Shown piece after piece: positions 45,621 through 56,344 of a DNA stretch of 64,000 nt (the stretch's first letter is position 1; each line of letters opens with the position of its first letter). Under the pieces are notes generated by a model. It searched no databases. It saw only the letters and a program-made list of their open reading frames with translations, and was not told where the DNA came from. The stretch is taken from positions 1,773,501 through 1,837,500 of the forward strand of contig JAOTOL010001624.1 of the NCBI GenBank assembly GCA_034440575.1. Direction: 5' to 3'. The position numbers were made by a program, and so were the translations under genes. This DNA comes from Imbricaverruca yamaguchii (lineage: Eukaryota > Arthropoda > Thecostraca > Neoverrucidae).

Positions 45621-46740
45621 GGATAGAGTTGTGGCTTTCAGATAGACAGCAAAGAGTGATGCTAAATGGTACAAAGTCATCATGGCAAAATGTTCTTAGT
45701 GGAGTCCCCCAGGGGTCAGTACTGGGGCCACTACTGTTCATTATATTTGTAAATAACATTGAAAGTGGCCTAAGCAGTAAAGTTTTGAAATTTGCGGATG
45801 ATTTGAAGGTCTTTAGGGCAATAACAGGTCAAGATGAACATATCTCGCTGCAAAAAGACTTAGACGAACTTGTGAAGTGGTCCGAAGAATGGCAAATGAA
45901 ATTTAATTTTGATAAGTGCAAAATCATGCATGTAGGTAAGCAGCATATGAAGGCTCCATACTTGATGGGTGGCCAAGTGCTATCAGTGACTCAACAGGAG
46001 AAGGATTTAGGTGTTATTCTAAACACAAAACTGGGGGCATCAGAACAGACCAAGGAAGCCAGGAAGAGGGCACCGAGAATGCTCGGGGCAATAAATAGGA
46101 ATGTATCATATAGAAGTGAGGAAGTGATCAGGAAGCTTTACTGTGCATACGTCAGGCCACATTTGGATTACTGCATCCAAGCTTGGTCACCTAGCTATGA
46201 AAAAGATTGTTGGCTTTTAGAGAGAGTACAAAAGAGGGCTACAAAAATGGTTAATGGCATAAGCAACCTGGCATATGAGGAAAGATTGAAGAAATTGAAT
46301 ATGTTTTCACTTAGATATAGAAGGCTGAGAGAAGATCTCATCGAGGTCTTTAAATTTGTCCATGGTCTGGAGAGGGGATATCTTGGGGAAATGTTTGAAT
46401 TGAACAGAAATGATGCAAGTAGAGGTCATAAATTCAAAATTAAAGTTAACCACAGCAGAACAAGGTTAAGGCAGACTTTCTTCACCAACAGGGTAGCAGA
46501 ACACTGGAACCAGCTGCCAGAAAACATTGTCAGTAGCAGCACATTGAACATCTTTAAAAACAGCATAGACAATCATTTTAAGAATAGAGGGCTTGCTTTT
46601 CAGTATTACAGGGAGGGCTGATTGACAGATTTGGTGGGCAACTGGTTCAGTGTACAGAGTGCAACCAAGAAGGGCCCTTGTGGCTCATAGTTGCACTAAT
46701 CTTTTATGTCTTTATGTCTTTATGTCTTTAACTTGTTTGG
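45603..46740 (+). mobile_element. 5'-truncated CR1-type LINE with 330-codon RT frame
   Basis: The frame is open upstream of its first ATG at 45629 through the stop at 46619-46621. It begins inside the palm domain (LWLSDRQQRVMLNG), continues with SGVPQGSVLGPLLFIIFVNN and the catalytic box FADD, then KFNFDKCKIMHVG, DLGVILNTKLGASEQTKEA, YCAYVRPHLDYCIQAWSP, YRRLREDLIEVFKFVHGLE and FFTNRVAEHWNQLPENIV, the canonical order of CR1/Jockey reverse transcriptases. Endonuclease and N-terminal RT are missing. The frame is intact, so the copy is young relative to the other LINEs here. The 3' end is a short (TTTATGTC)n tail at about 46702-46730. It sits inside the 6.4-kb inverted-repeat element. Confidence 0.93.
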
Positions 46741-46744
46741 CAGG

Positions 46745-47340
46745 TGCCTTGCAACCAGCACCAAATGTCAGAAAAATTAGGAAATTCCTAAGATTCCGAT
46801 CAGAAAACCGATGTAACCCACTTCTTGTTGCCACCTTCGCGAAATTATCGTCCTAGGACTGAGAAATGATCGCTTAAGCTTTGCTTAGGGCATCAAGCTG
46901 GTGGTAATAAATAACAGTAGTGATGAATCTAGCTATATTCAGTTATTCTTGGAGGACATAACGGTGGATTGATCAATGGGAGATGTCTGAAAGATATGCT
47001 TAGCATCAACCTCGCTGCAATCTAGAGGCCAGCGGGAAGATTCTTCTGTTCGAAAAAGCATTGAGACGTTGGTTGGTTTTGACACTTAGGTATTTATCCA
47101 CATATTACTTATTTATACCTTGGTATGTCCCAGTTTTCAGCGAAAAAAAACTTTTGCGTGTTGAGTAAATAATGCACAATGCCAAGAACAAACAGTACAT
47201 TAATATGAAATCATGTTTCCCATTCCTGAACCATACTAAGGGCCTAAGAACAATAGGAGGCCTTAACACAATGGAGGCCCTTTTTCGGGGAGCAGGAGGC
47301 CCCTTTCGATCTTGCCCCTGGAAGAATTTCGTGGCGACGC
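46745..47340. other. Right terminal part of the 6.4-kb element
   Basis: Mostly anonymous AT-rich DNA. The last 100 bp again contain GGAGGCC-type units like the left part of the element. No gene is seen. Confidence 0.5.
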
Positions 47341-47345
47341 CACGG

Positions 47346-47377
47346 TATATATATGTATATATATATATATATATACA

Positions 47378-47435
<58 letters not shown>

Positions 47436-47473
47436 TTATATTATATATATGTATATGTATATATATATATATG

Positions 47474-47535
<62 letters not shown>
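47346..47535. repeat. (TA)n microsatellite
   Basis: About 190 bp of TA dinucleotides with occasional G, C or TT interruptions. Open frames across it are artefacts. Confidence 0.97.
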
Positions 47536-47536
<1 letters not shown>

Positions 47537-47564
47537 GATAAACAAGTGAAGCGGCGCCCGATCG

Positions 47565-47840
47565 GGAGCTTTGAGAACCCGACATATGCGGCACCTGATG
47601 TTGGGAGTGTTGGAAACCGACATATGTCCTGGGCGACAGCTGATGTGGGAGTGTGGAACCAAAATGGGTGTCGGGAACCCGACATATGCTCTGGGCGACA
47701 GCTGATGTGAGTGTCGGGAACCGACATATTCCTGGGTGGCGGCTGATGCAGAAGTGTCGAGAGCCCGACATGCACTCCAGGCGGGAGCCGACATCATACG
47801 CTGGGAGCTCGACATTCTCTGTCGGCAGCCGGCATACACA
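47565..47840. repeat. Degenerate ~47-60-bp minisatellite
   Basis: About five units around GAACCCGACATATGCTCTGG followed by GCGACAGCTGATGTGAGTGTC, decaying toward the right. Frames through it and the following sequence (up to 198 codons) are not recognised. Confidence 0.78.
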
Positions 47841-48414
47841 CAGTGGCAGCCAGATGCAATTTCCGGCAGCGGCCGATGCAGACGCACCCGATGCAGAGGC
47901 AACACCGGCGGGAGGAGCGAAGGCGCCGCCCCCTGTGCGAGTGAGCAGAGTGGGTCGAGAGTGGGCTTTGTGAGCCACACTACAGGCATGGTGGGGTGCC
48001 TTCTGGCCGCCGAGTACCGGTTCAGACCACCTCAAGGCTGTCGAGCGTGTTCAGAACAGATTAAGAAGTGCTTATCCGGTAGTAAACGAGCCGTTTGTGC
48101 AATTGTATTGCCTTCAATGGTCAAAATTGTTACCGGCATCGTGCCAAGTGATCTATTACACAACACGACTGGGCTTTTTGCTGTCGGCAAGGGTACAATT
48201 TCCAGAAAACGACCAATGGAAATTGAGATGATCACTCCCGTTGGCAAACGGCCCGAACATAACCACCGTTATGACCCGTATTGGACATTACCGTTTCACG
48301 TGAGTGAAAGCATTGGCAATAACGAGGCATAATGAGCCAGGGAGCATATTGTTTGGAACTGCCCTTTGACTGTACAAACAAATGTATGCAAATTTAAACT
48401 TAAAAACTTCAAGC
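47841..48414. other. Anonymous DNA, no gene seen
   Basis: Part of a 198-codon frame (47736-48332) whose first half is repeat-derived. The second half has no recognisable domain. Left uncalled. Confidence 0.35.
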
Positions 48415-48545
48415 TTGAAATGGGGGAGTAATTTTTTTTACGCGTGCCGGACCATGAAGGTAATTTGCGCCGCCTTTAAAGAGAGTATGTTGCATGTCTG
48501 TCTATAAAAGCGAGTGTTTGCGATGAAGGTGAGAATGCAAGTGAA
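48415..48545 (-). repeat. Dispersed repeat family C, copy 3
   Basis: On the minus strand it reads ACTCGCTTTTATAGACAGAC, then CTTTAAAGGCGGCGCAAATT and TGGTCCGGCACGC followed by TAAAAAAA, closely matching 11436-11565. Confidence 0.8.
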
Positions 48546-48555
48546 CATTTGCGTT

Positions 48556-48602
48556 TGGTTGGTTATTTGGGCTTAGGGGCGCATCGACTGAACGTTTGCG
48601 TT
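48556..48602 (-). mobile_element. SINE 3'-tail-like fragment
   Basis: On the minus strand, CGATGCGCCCCTAAGCCC followed by AAATAACCAACCAAAC, resembling the 3' end of tRNA-derived SINEs. A similar fragment lies at 30276-30310. No promoter boxes accompany it. Confidence 0.45.
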
Positions 48603-48609
48603 AAGGGAA

Positions 48610-49220
48610 TCTTATGTTATAGTTTTTGTGATGTTTTAGGTGCCGAAGGCATCTCTGGGTTGGTGACATCTCCCTGATGTCCAAATGGTTTTAATTTTAC
48701 GTCACTCCTCCACAAAATAATTCATATTTTGGGTGGGGGTGGGGGTGTTTTGAGATGGTGAGAAGTTGATTTTGCCAGGATGCCGCCTTTAGCCTACTCT
48801 TATCGAAGGGCACCGAGGGATCTTTACCGTGCGAACAAGGAGGTAGTTGCCCACACCGCTTATCACGCCGGCCGCACGCTTAGTTGCCAGTAGCGGGCTA
48901 GTCTGAACAAGCCACGCAGGGTCTTCAGTTGGCTTAGTACCGCGTTTTGCAGTTCGGCTCTTCTACGTCCACTGTACCTCTGGTTAGCCGTTTACTTTAT
49001 GAGTTGCAAGGCAAATCGGCCCATCACGCTGATGGCTTCTCTGGTTAGTCGTTTTACGTTATGCATATAACGTTATAAAAAAATGTTTTCCTAAAGCAAG
49101 CCGGCTCATCTACTTCCAACGACACCGCTTGGTAGCCATTTATTTCTAATTAGGAAGCAAATCGTCTCATGTATGTCCGACGCCATGCGGGATGGGTATT
49201 TATGTGTTTCCTACGATTGT
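48610..49220. other. Anonymous DNA, no gene seen
   Basis: Ordinary sequence with a G-rich run near 48733-48748. Nothing recognised. Confidence 0.45.
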
Positions 49221-49227
49221 TTCGCGG

Positions 49228-49600
49228 TCATGCATTGCAAGTTGATGTGAGTGTTGGTGGTGTGGTGCCTACAGTGCTTCCTGCTAGTTTTGTGGCATAC
49301 ATATATTCAAATAGCAATTGAAGGATTTCTGGATGTTTGCCACCGAGAAGCGATGGAAGCGATGGGGTGGTACCCTCTCTTTGGTAGGATGCATTAAGTG
49401 GTTGTGTTTGAGAGCTAAAGCTACTGCACTCTAGCAGGATGTGGCAGGTGTCGCAGGTGGCAGGTGGTATTACAGGTGTCGCAGTGAGATGTTGTGTATT
49501 GGTCACCCTCTAAATGAGGCTGTGCTAGTTTTGTGCAACCAGTTCTACGTTTAGTGAGGATGATTTCTTTTTGACGGTGAGATTGATTTGACGTGTTCCA
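49228..49600 (-). pseudogene. C-terminal fragment of a Jockey/I-type LINE
   Basis: On the minus strand two frames give KLAQPHLEGDQYTTSHCDTC, a following Cys/His block (CHLRH), and, after a frameshift, LLECSSFSSQTQPLNASYQ, then PSLPSLLGGKHPEILQLL. The order C-x2-C ... H ... HILLEC ... SLLG is the conserved C-terminal Cys/His region found in several LINE ORF2 proteins. The rest of the element is not seen, and the copy is decayed. Confidence 0.7.
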
Positions 49601-49609
49601 TGTTCCTAT

Positions 49610-50440
49610 CGTTGGTTTGATTGCGTGGGTGTGGTTGGATTTGTGCTGTGTTGAGTTGTGTTGTGTCAATGTGTTTTGTTGATGTTGGTGAATGTGGCGT
49701 TGTCGGAATGTTTCCAATCGTCTAACGAATATTCTACGATAGGATAAGTATTCAATGCTAAGGCTTATTTTGCGAGCCGAAGCTTGAAATAAAAGACATG
49801 ACGTTAAATGTGTTCAATGAAGCCGTGAATGTTGGACATAGTTTTAGGTTTGCGGTATGAAAAAAATGAAGCCGAGAAAAATCGGATGTTAGTGTGCGCA
49901 TACAGAGAAATCACGTCGATCAATGAATTGTTCGTGATGTGATTGGTCCGTCAGCTAAAAGCTTGATTAGTGCCAATATGCTTCACACACAACACACTTT
50001 CTCAGGTAACATAGAAGAGCCATACATCAACTGGTGGCGTAATGACATGAGTAGAGCGTCGCTTTGGCTGTGTTAGTTCTTGAAGCTCGGGATTATGATG
50101 GCGAACATTTCACTACGTGTTTTTGGCTTTTGAACCGAGCGAACTCACAACATTATCAATATGTTGTTCACGATATCGCTCAAAGCCGTCCGATTTCTCT
50201 CTGATTCTTTCTTGTTTTTTTTCACTCCTTCGTCTGTGTCTGTCTGTCTTTCTTCGTGTCTGTCTGTCTGCCAGTCTATCTATTTGTGTTCATCTTCATC
50301 CCTTTATCTCCCTCCCCTCTTCCTCTATCTCTTCATGTCTCTTTTTCTGTTTATTTAAAAAAAATATATTTGCATCAATTTATGTGCATCTATATAAACC
50401 GCATGCATTTGTGTGACATTTCGGGATCGTCCGCAAATAC
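49610..50440. other. Anonymous DNA, no gene seen
   Basis: Includes a TC/TG-rich tract at 50195-50350. A 99-codon frame there is Ser/Leu/Cys-rich low complexity and is not called. Confidence 0.45.
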
Positions 50441-50447
50441 CACGAGG

Positions 50448-50660
50448 GAGCTGAGGTGGGTGTGCCCTGTGATTTTCTTGTGGGCATATTAGCAGCCCGC
50501 CCTGACATTAAAAGCTCAGGCGTATTAATAGTAAATATATCGAATAGGAGGGGCCTGAGTTGGGTGTGACCTGTGATCATTTTGTGGGCATATTAGCAGC
50601 CCTCCCTAACATTCAAAATTCAGGCGTATTCAAAGTAAATATATCGGATAGGTGCTAGCT
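50448..50660. repeat. ~104-bp tandem duplication
   Basis: Two adjacent units sharing GAGSTGRGTGTG, TTGTGGGCATATTAGCAGCC and AGTAAATATATCGRATAGG, with about ten per cent differences. Confidence 0.88.
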
Positions 50661-50999
50661 GCTTTCACAAATCGACCATGTTTCTCATAATGTGGGTGAG
50701 AATACGGGTGCCGAAGAAGCATGGCTCTCACACTTCTCGAGAGCTGCATCAGTTAACGCTGTAGGCGTTACATGAAAAAAATGCATTTGACTAGTCACTC
50801 AGTCGTTCGTCCCCATGTTCTTTGCACGAACATTCGCTCTTATTTCACACGATACCGATATAAAATCTTCTCAGGGAAGAATCATCCTGATTTTTTTGCC
50901 GCCCGTTATCCGCCAACAAAGGGTAAGAAGAAGACTTTCGCTCAATCCCCATACTGCACACGCTGAGTTTGCAGCGACGGTTCGAAGCTCGAAGAAGCA

Positions 51000-52085
51000 C
51001 TCGTCTGACATCGAGATCTGACCAGCGCCACCGTGGCCTGGGTTTGCCGCGACAGTTCTGAGCCGGACAACCTGCCATCGAGATCTGACCAGAGCGCCCT
51101 CGGCCTGACAGCGCAGCTCGCCGTCACGCTCCAGGCGCGGACGTGACGCGCTCGCGGCCCTGCTGTCCGCGTGACGCGCTCGCGGCCCTGCTGTCCGCGT
51201 GACGCGCTCGCGGCCCTGCTGTCCGCGTGACGCGCTCGCGGCCCTGCTGTCCGCGTGACGCGCTCGCGGCCCCGCTGTCCGCGTGACGCGCTCGCGGCCC
51301 TGCTGTCCGCGTGACGTGCTCGCGGCCCTCCTGTCCGCGTGACGCGCTCGCGGCCCTGCTGTCCGCGTGACGCGCTCGCGGCCCTGCTGTCCGCGTGACG
51401 TGCTCGCGGCCCTGCTGTCCGCGTGACGCGCTCGCGGCCCTGCTGTCCGCGTGACGCGCTCGCGGCCCTGCTGTCCGCGTGACGCGCTCGCGGCCCTGCT
51501 GTCCGCGTGACGTGCCGGTCGGCGCGGGCACAAACAGCCGGCCCCACCGTCCGCGACTCGTCACATCTGTGGGCCATTAGCACTCTGCACCGCTCGGCGG
51601 CCGTCACACACGTGACGGAACACCGGTGTCGTGACGCGCCGTCACATGTGCACGCGCAGGGGCGCACTGGACACCGGGCGCGCCGATCGTGTTACCTCGC
51701 CGCGCTGTCTCCCCCGCCGTCGGCGCCGACGACGGCGCGCGGCCCACGGTAATAATTCAGCGGCCCGACGCCGGCTTCGCCGAGAAATCGCCGAAAGAAG
51801 GCCGGCAAAAACGGCGTTTGTGTGTTTGCTTGTCAATGTGCGCTGGCGGGCGCGCTTGACGGACGGCCGTTCGCGGGTTTTGCGAGCGCGTGCCGGACGC
51901 GGCGGGCCGCGGGTTAAGCAGACTGCTGTCAGTTACGGCGACGTCTTCAGTTGTGGGCGAATTCATGGCTTTGCGGTGATTCGGCGCGGCGACGCGCGTC
52001 GTCGCTCGAGACGACCCCGTGCCAAGTCTGCGCGGCCCATCCGCCACCAGTGGATGGGCCGTGCTCATTCCCGAGCCCTTTAGGG
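51000..52085. other. CpG island containing a 28-bp array
   Basis: GC-rich region surrounding the array at 51143-51510 and extending to about 52085, with GGTAATAATTCAGCGG at about 51748. Frames of up to 241 codons on the minus strand come from the array and composition. Confidence 0.55.
51143..51510. repeat. 28-bp minisatellite, 13 copies
   Basis: Units GTGACGCGCTCGCGGCCCTG followed by CTGTCCGC, with starts at 51143 and every 28 bp to 51507. Almost identical, with a few GTGACGTGC variants (51311, 51395, 51507). Each unit holds five CpG and a CRE-like half site (TGACG). As 28 is not a multiple of three, all frames through it are artefacts. Confidence 0.97.
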
Positions 52086-52089
52086 CGCG

Positions 52090-52940
52090 TCGACACAGGA
52101 GCGCGTGATTTCAACCTTTGTACCTCCCAATACTTCATGAAAATGGCAACGTAGGTGACTGGATTGTTCACTAAAACATATTCATAAGATTGTATTCTAC
52201 CATGTCACCATGAGGTGTGCATGACGTCCTCCTTTATGAGGTTGCAGTAAAACACCTGCAGCAATGCATCAAAATAAGGAAATTCTTTGTGTGGTACTTG
52301 CTCTAGCTTGCTTACACCAGTGTTTATGATATGTATGGACATTATACTTTACTAATAAACCACTATGCTTTACCATGTTATATGTTACTTCTCACCCGGT
52401 TGACAGTTCAGGAGAATTACTTCCTACGCTAACAGACATCGCCACCAAAACAATGCCCGCCGGAGTCCTGGTGGTGAAGCGTTTCTGCCGTTAAGGGCTT
52501 CGGAGAATCATGAATCCGAGCTAGTGCTCACCTTCAGCCGTCCACTCTAATATCGCTCCCACGTGAGGTCGGGTCATATATATATTACATGACCACTCAG
52601 ACATGCAACCTCGTGATATCTGGACCCAGGCGTCAGGCAACTGTGAACATCTTGCGTGTCTTAATACAATCAACACTTGACATTTTTATTGGCCTCTCAG
52701 TCAAGCTGCTCGTTTGACCAGTAGTGGCTGGATGCAGTAAAAAAAGACATCAATTATGGCGGAGCAATGGATTGTAATCGGAAACGGGGGAATCGATATC
52801 TCGGAACAGAGAGAAGTGTGAGACCAATCACTTGTGTAGACGAGCACCGGATTTATGACCTACTGGCTTACAAAAAGCACCGGAGACAGAACAATAAACA
52901 GACAGACGGAGACGACGAGGCTCACGCGCTATCGCGTTCG
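52090..52940. other. Anonymous AT-rich DNA, no gene seen
   Basis: Ordinary AT-rich sequence without recognisable elements. Confidence 0.45.
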
Positions 52941-52949
52941 TGATTCAGG

Positions 52950-53560
52950 CCGGCAAGCCATCGAAGTGAATCAGCGATAACCGTCAATACGGCCGCGGGC
53001 CGCTCCCCGGCAGCCGGCGCCCCTCCCTTCGGCCGAATCAACACACGCTTCGCCACTTCAGACCGGCTGACAACAGCCGAAGTGGGTCGCCGGCGCCCGC
53101 CAGGGGTCAGCGAGCTCGTCAGAGGTCAGCCGAATTACGGCCGCCCGCCGATTGTCCGCGCCAGCCGGCGCCGGCGGCGACCATCTGCGCGTGCGCGGCC
53201 GGGCGACAGCGCGCCGCCGGCGACACGCACGCACGTCCATTGTGGGCCATTGCGGGCTCGTCTACCACGCCGCGACGTATTTATGACAGCCGGCAGTCGG
53301 GAGCGGTCGACGCCGGCAGCCGCCGGCAGCCGGCCGCCCGCGCGCCGCGATCGTATCGCCGGCGCCGCCGACCGGCCGCCGCTCGGTCGCTCTCCCCGGC
53401 ACTTCTTTCGCGCTCGTCAAACGTCGATCCGGATCGAGATCCGCGCCAGATTGCGCCGGTAAATGGGGCGCGCGACGACCCGAAATTATCCCAGTCACAA
53501 TGGCAAATTATCGGCCACCGTCCGCGGAGCGTTTAATTTTTGTTTTTCTCTCGATGGTCG
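52950..53560. other. CpG island with AATTA cores
   Basis: GC-rich DNA with GGCCGG words, a CGTATTTATGACAG word at 53274-53287, and two AAATTATC words flanking CACAATGG at about 53482-53511. Several mutually exclusive frames on both strands, none with a motif. Confidence 0.55.
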
Positions 53561-53929
53561 GTGGGGAGGTCGGGAGTCGAGGCGACGGCCGGGAGGAGGG
53601 TGTTTAATGTGGCGACGGACTGGACGGTGCCCATTACGGCAGTGTTCCAGGTGTTGTAGATCTTTCCCCACGACCGAACAGCCATTGCCGGAGCCAAGAG
53701 AGGGCCTCCGCACCTAATTACGATGAGCCTCCACCGTCTAATCTTCCGGACATGCATCATATTATTGGCAGCGTTGATCACGGTACAGCCGACGGCATGG
53801 AACTAACCACACTGCTACTTTTTACCGCAGGATAGCACGGATACCCTGGCGTTTGGATGAAATATCATCCGGCCAGCTCTAACCACCACGAGCTTATGGC
53901 CGATATGATCATGAACAATGGAGTAAAAC

Positions 53930-54115
53930 CAGTAGGTAAGTAGGTACTTAGGTTCCTTTACGACACACTCGACTGCTGGGTGACATAGCGTCACCAGCCT
54001 CTCACGCCCGTTGGCCGCGGGTCGACTCGGTAATCCCGCCGGTTGTGAGATTCGAACCCAAGACCTTACAATCAAGGGCCCAACTTCCCACCGACTGAGC
54101 AACCGCGGCCTCTGA
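53930..54115 (-). mobile_element. tRNA-derived SINE (second family)
   Basis: Minus-strand tRNA-like head: A box TTGCTCAGTCGG at 54102-54091 and B box GGTTCGAATCT at 54058-54048, spaced as in a tRNA, with an acceptor-like GGCCGCGG start. A GC-rich body follows, and the tail ends in ACCTACTTACCTACTGG-type tetramer repeats at about 53930-53955. No clear target-site duplication was found. The body and tail differ from the SINE at 10066-10241. Confidence 0.75.
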
Positions 54116-54375
54116 AAAGGTAATCGGAAATTATAACAAAAGCATTGGTCGGGGAAACATTTGGGAAAACGGTTGAAGATTAATAATATGTTTCATACCA
54201 TTGACTGCATGGCAGGAATACTTGAGTCGTCCAATTGCGCATAAGTGAAACATTGCCAATGTCCAGAAAAAGTCAATCTCGAATGTTGTCGAGCACGCGT
54301 CATGCTGTTTCAGTTCACTGCTTCTGCAGAGTTGTCGTGGCCCCGGGCGAACTAGTCTGATCCTGGCTAGCTAAA

Positions 54376-54830
54376 CTGACTTTCAATTAATTCAGCTGAC
54401 CTTTGACCAGGTCAGCTAACCTCTGACACCTAACCAAACCCAGTCAGGTCAGCTAACCTCTGATGAGCTAACCTGACCCCTGACATGACTAGTTAACTGC
54501 TGGACAGTTTGGCTAACCGCTGACAAGCTTGGTGGACCCCTGGTGAGCCCGACTGACCTCCGACGAGCTTGAATGACTCCTGACAAGATCGGTGGACCTC
54601 TGACAAGCTTGGTTAGTCAGGGATTAGTTATTCCCTGACGAGCTCGGCTGACCCCTGGCGAGCTTGGTTCCCTCCTGACAAGCTCGATTGTCCCCAGGCG
54701 AGCTCGGCTAACTCCTGGCGAGCTTGGTTGGCTCTCGGCAAGCTCGGTTGACCCCTGTCGAGCTCGGCTGATTTCTGGTGAGCTGGTCTGATCCCAGGCG
54801 ACCTCAGGCCGTCCCTGACACGTGGCACTT
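54376..54830. repeat. Degenerate ~20-bp minisatellite rich in TGACC words
   Basis: Successive units of the form GCTCGGCTGACCCCTGGCGA (about 20-25 bp), strongly diverged at the left and better kept at the right. TGACC, the half-site core of AGGTCA-type nuclear-receptor elements, is embedded in the unit. Confidence 0.8.
54397..54414 (-). promoter_or_regulatory. Perfect DR1 nuclear-receptor element plus an inverted half-site
   Basis: TGACCTTTGACC (54397-54408) is, on the minus strand, GGTCAAAGGTCA, a DR1 of the HNF4/RXR type. It is followed at once by AGGTCA on the plus strand (54409-54414). It lies at the left edge of the TGACC-rich minisatellite, so it may have arisen by chance within that array. 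Confidence 0.4.
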
Positions 54831-54884
54831 CTGCCGCTGTTGTGTGCTCTAAAGTGGGGCGCGCGTGCAGATCCCGCGGCGTCC

Positions 54885-55005
54885 GGGCTCCAGCGAAGAG
54901 GCTCCACAAAGTGGTATCTAAGCTACATCCAGCAAAAGCAGCCAGGGCTCCAGCGAGGAGACTCCCAAAGTGGTATCTAAGCTATATCCAGCAAAAGTAA
55001 CCAGC
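54885..55005. repeat. 60-bp tandem duplication
   Basis: Two units beginning GGGCTCCAGCG at 54885 and 54945, each containing AAGTGGTATCTAAGCTAYAT and CCAGCAAAAG, nearly identical. Confidence 0.9.
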
Positions 55006-55790
55006 ATCGTTTGACAATATCAATATATCGTATCGACGTATATTATCGACGTTTTAAATATAATAAACCAATTTGTGGTTCTATTTTACGCAATATGAGC
55101 GGTTGATTACTTTATATATAAAATATCATTCTTCTCTCAGCTCATTTATTCATCATCTAAATCATCGCAGATTCGTTTGACATTTAGCAAAACATAACAC
55201 TTAGGGCACTTCAATATATCATGGTTGAGAAATAGAACAAGAAGTCTACCCAAATTGGGAAGGTATTTCATGGTTTGTTTTGATGAAAATGTCTTGCTTC
55301 GGCGGATATATGAACCTACAAGGGAAACGAAATATTAGATATAGTACTAACAAATGGAAAGAATGTTACACAAGATGTATACATAGGATAAACCTTTGGA
55401 GATAGCTATCATAACATTGTACACATATGTTTACATGTATGATTAGCATTAGGAAGCATTAGGAATCCTAATTCATTAGGAACAATAAGAACAATGAATT
55501 AACTATTTTCAAGGGAATTATGATAGATCAGTATCCTCCCGTGAAGGAAAATATAATGGGAATAGTAATTGTCAGGTTTAGCTGCATACCAAATGTGGAA
55601 AGTGCTAAAAGGTAAACTATTTTAAAAAGGGGCGTTGATTTCCGGAAAATTATTGGGGGGACAAAACATAGTAGCAATCGGCTGGAACGGATGGACTTGG
55701 GAGGGTGCACACCTCCGTATGATCTCATGTCAACAATTGAAATCATGTGTGGGCGTGGGTAAAGCCAGCACTGAGGGAGCACCTATCTCA
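55006..55790. other. Anonymous AT-rich DNA, no gene seen
   Basis: Ordinary AT-rich sequence with a short tandem of TTAGGAAG/ATTAGGAA words at 55445-55490. Nothing recognised. Confidence 0.4.
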
Positions 55791-55849
55791 TCAAAAGTAC
55801 ACAAGGCACCACAAATGGTTTCAAGGGCAGGATATATTCATTCCCAGTA

Positions 55850-56050
55850 GGCAAATCAGAATGAATAAGGTTAGACGCCATTCATGGCTCACCAGGGAAG
55901 TGCATCGTTTGTTGAAGTCGAAGAAGTGGCATTTAAGAAACCAAAAGACCCAGCACTGAGGCGAACCTAGAAGCATACAGGGTAGCTAGAAACACAGTTA
56001 GGTTAAGATAAAACAGTTAGGTGGTATGTTACGGCATCTAGAAGAACGGC
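55850..56050 (+). pseudogene. LINE endonuclease-RT linker fragment
   Basis: Translation gives NKVRRHSWLTREVHRLLKSK and, after frameshifts, NLEAYRVARNTVR. This matches the PWLTREVxxLIKxKNK...LEAYRxARNxVR block between endonuclease and reverse transcriptase in CR1-type LINEs. Probably the 5' part of the host LINE whose C-terminus appears at 56345 and 57836, with a large internal deletion. Confidence 0.65.
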
Positions 56051-56295
56051 TGAAAACAAATTGGCCGGAAACCGTTCGCCACTGGCCATTGGAGATAGAT
56101 TGTGGCAGATTAGTTGAGGTTTGTAACATATTGGGGTCCATTAGCACGCGATTATTATTATTTTCTTACTGAGGAGAACTCAAATACATGTGAAACCACT
56201 GAGGGACACTTATACTTGCAACGTGATGTCGTGAATTCGATGCCATTGCATAGTAAATATCCATTAGAAGATTAAGGTGTGATAGATTTAAGTGT

Positions 56296-56305
<10 letters not shown>

Positions 56306-56331
<26 letters not shown>

Positions 56332-56332
56332 C
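56306..56332. repeat. (TA)n microsatellite
   Basis: About thirteen TA dinucleotides within the decayed LINE. Confidence 0.95.
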
Positions 56333-56344
56333 CTAGGAGAGCGG

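Larger units (their letters stand above)
40897..47345. mobile_element. 6.4-kb element with short terminal inverted repeats (hAT-like, non-autonomous)
   Basis: The left end reads CAGGGGCGTCGCCACC (from 40897). The right end, on the opposite strand, reads CCGTGGCGTCGCCACG (to 47345). Both ends abut TATATATA, which would be an 8-bp target-site duplication as expected for hAT elements, although the right side runs into a long (TA)n tract that blurs it. CAGGGGCG termini are common in hAT elements (established knowledge). The interior holds no transposase. It is made of degenerate 25-30-bp repeats: purine-rich GAGGCCCC/GACGAAAAGG units at about 40980-42400 and CCAAAAYTCGCGCTGGGGCC units at about 42480-44180. 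It also contains a large inverted repeat and a later LINE insertion at 45603-46740. Confidence 0.6.

Noticed and set aside
45603..46740. Active, autonomous retrotransposon
   Set aside because: The frame is intact but covers only the second half of the reverse transcriptase. Endonuclease, N-terminal RT and promoter are missing.
47736..48332. 198-codon plus-strand frame
   Set aside because: The first half is minisatellite-derived. The second half has no recognisable family, and a minus-strand frame overlaps it.
50871..51667. Minus-strand frames of 146-241 codons with RARHADSRAAS-type repeats
   Set aside because: Translation of the 28-bp minisatellite in rotating phases.
54030..54115. Functional tRNA gene on the minus strand
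   Set aside because: The tRNA-like head is followed by a SINE body and tetramer tail, and the arms pair imperfectly.
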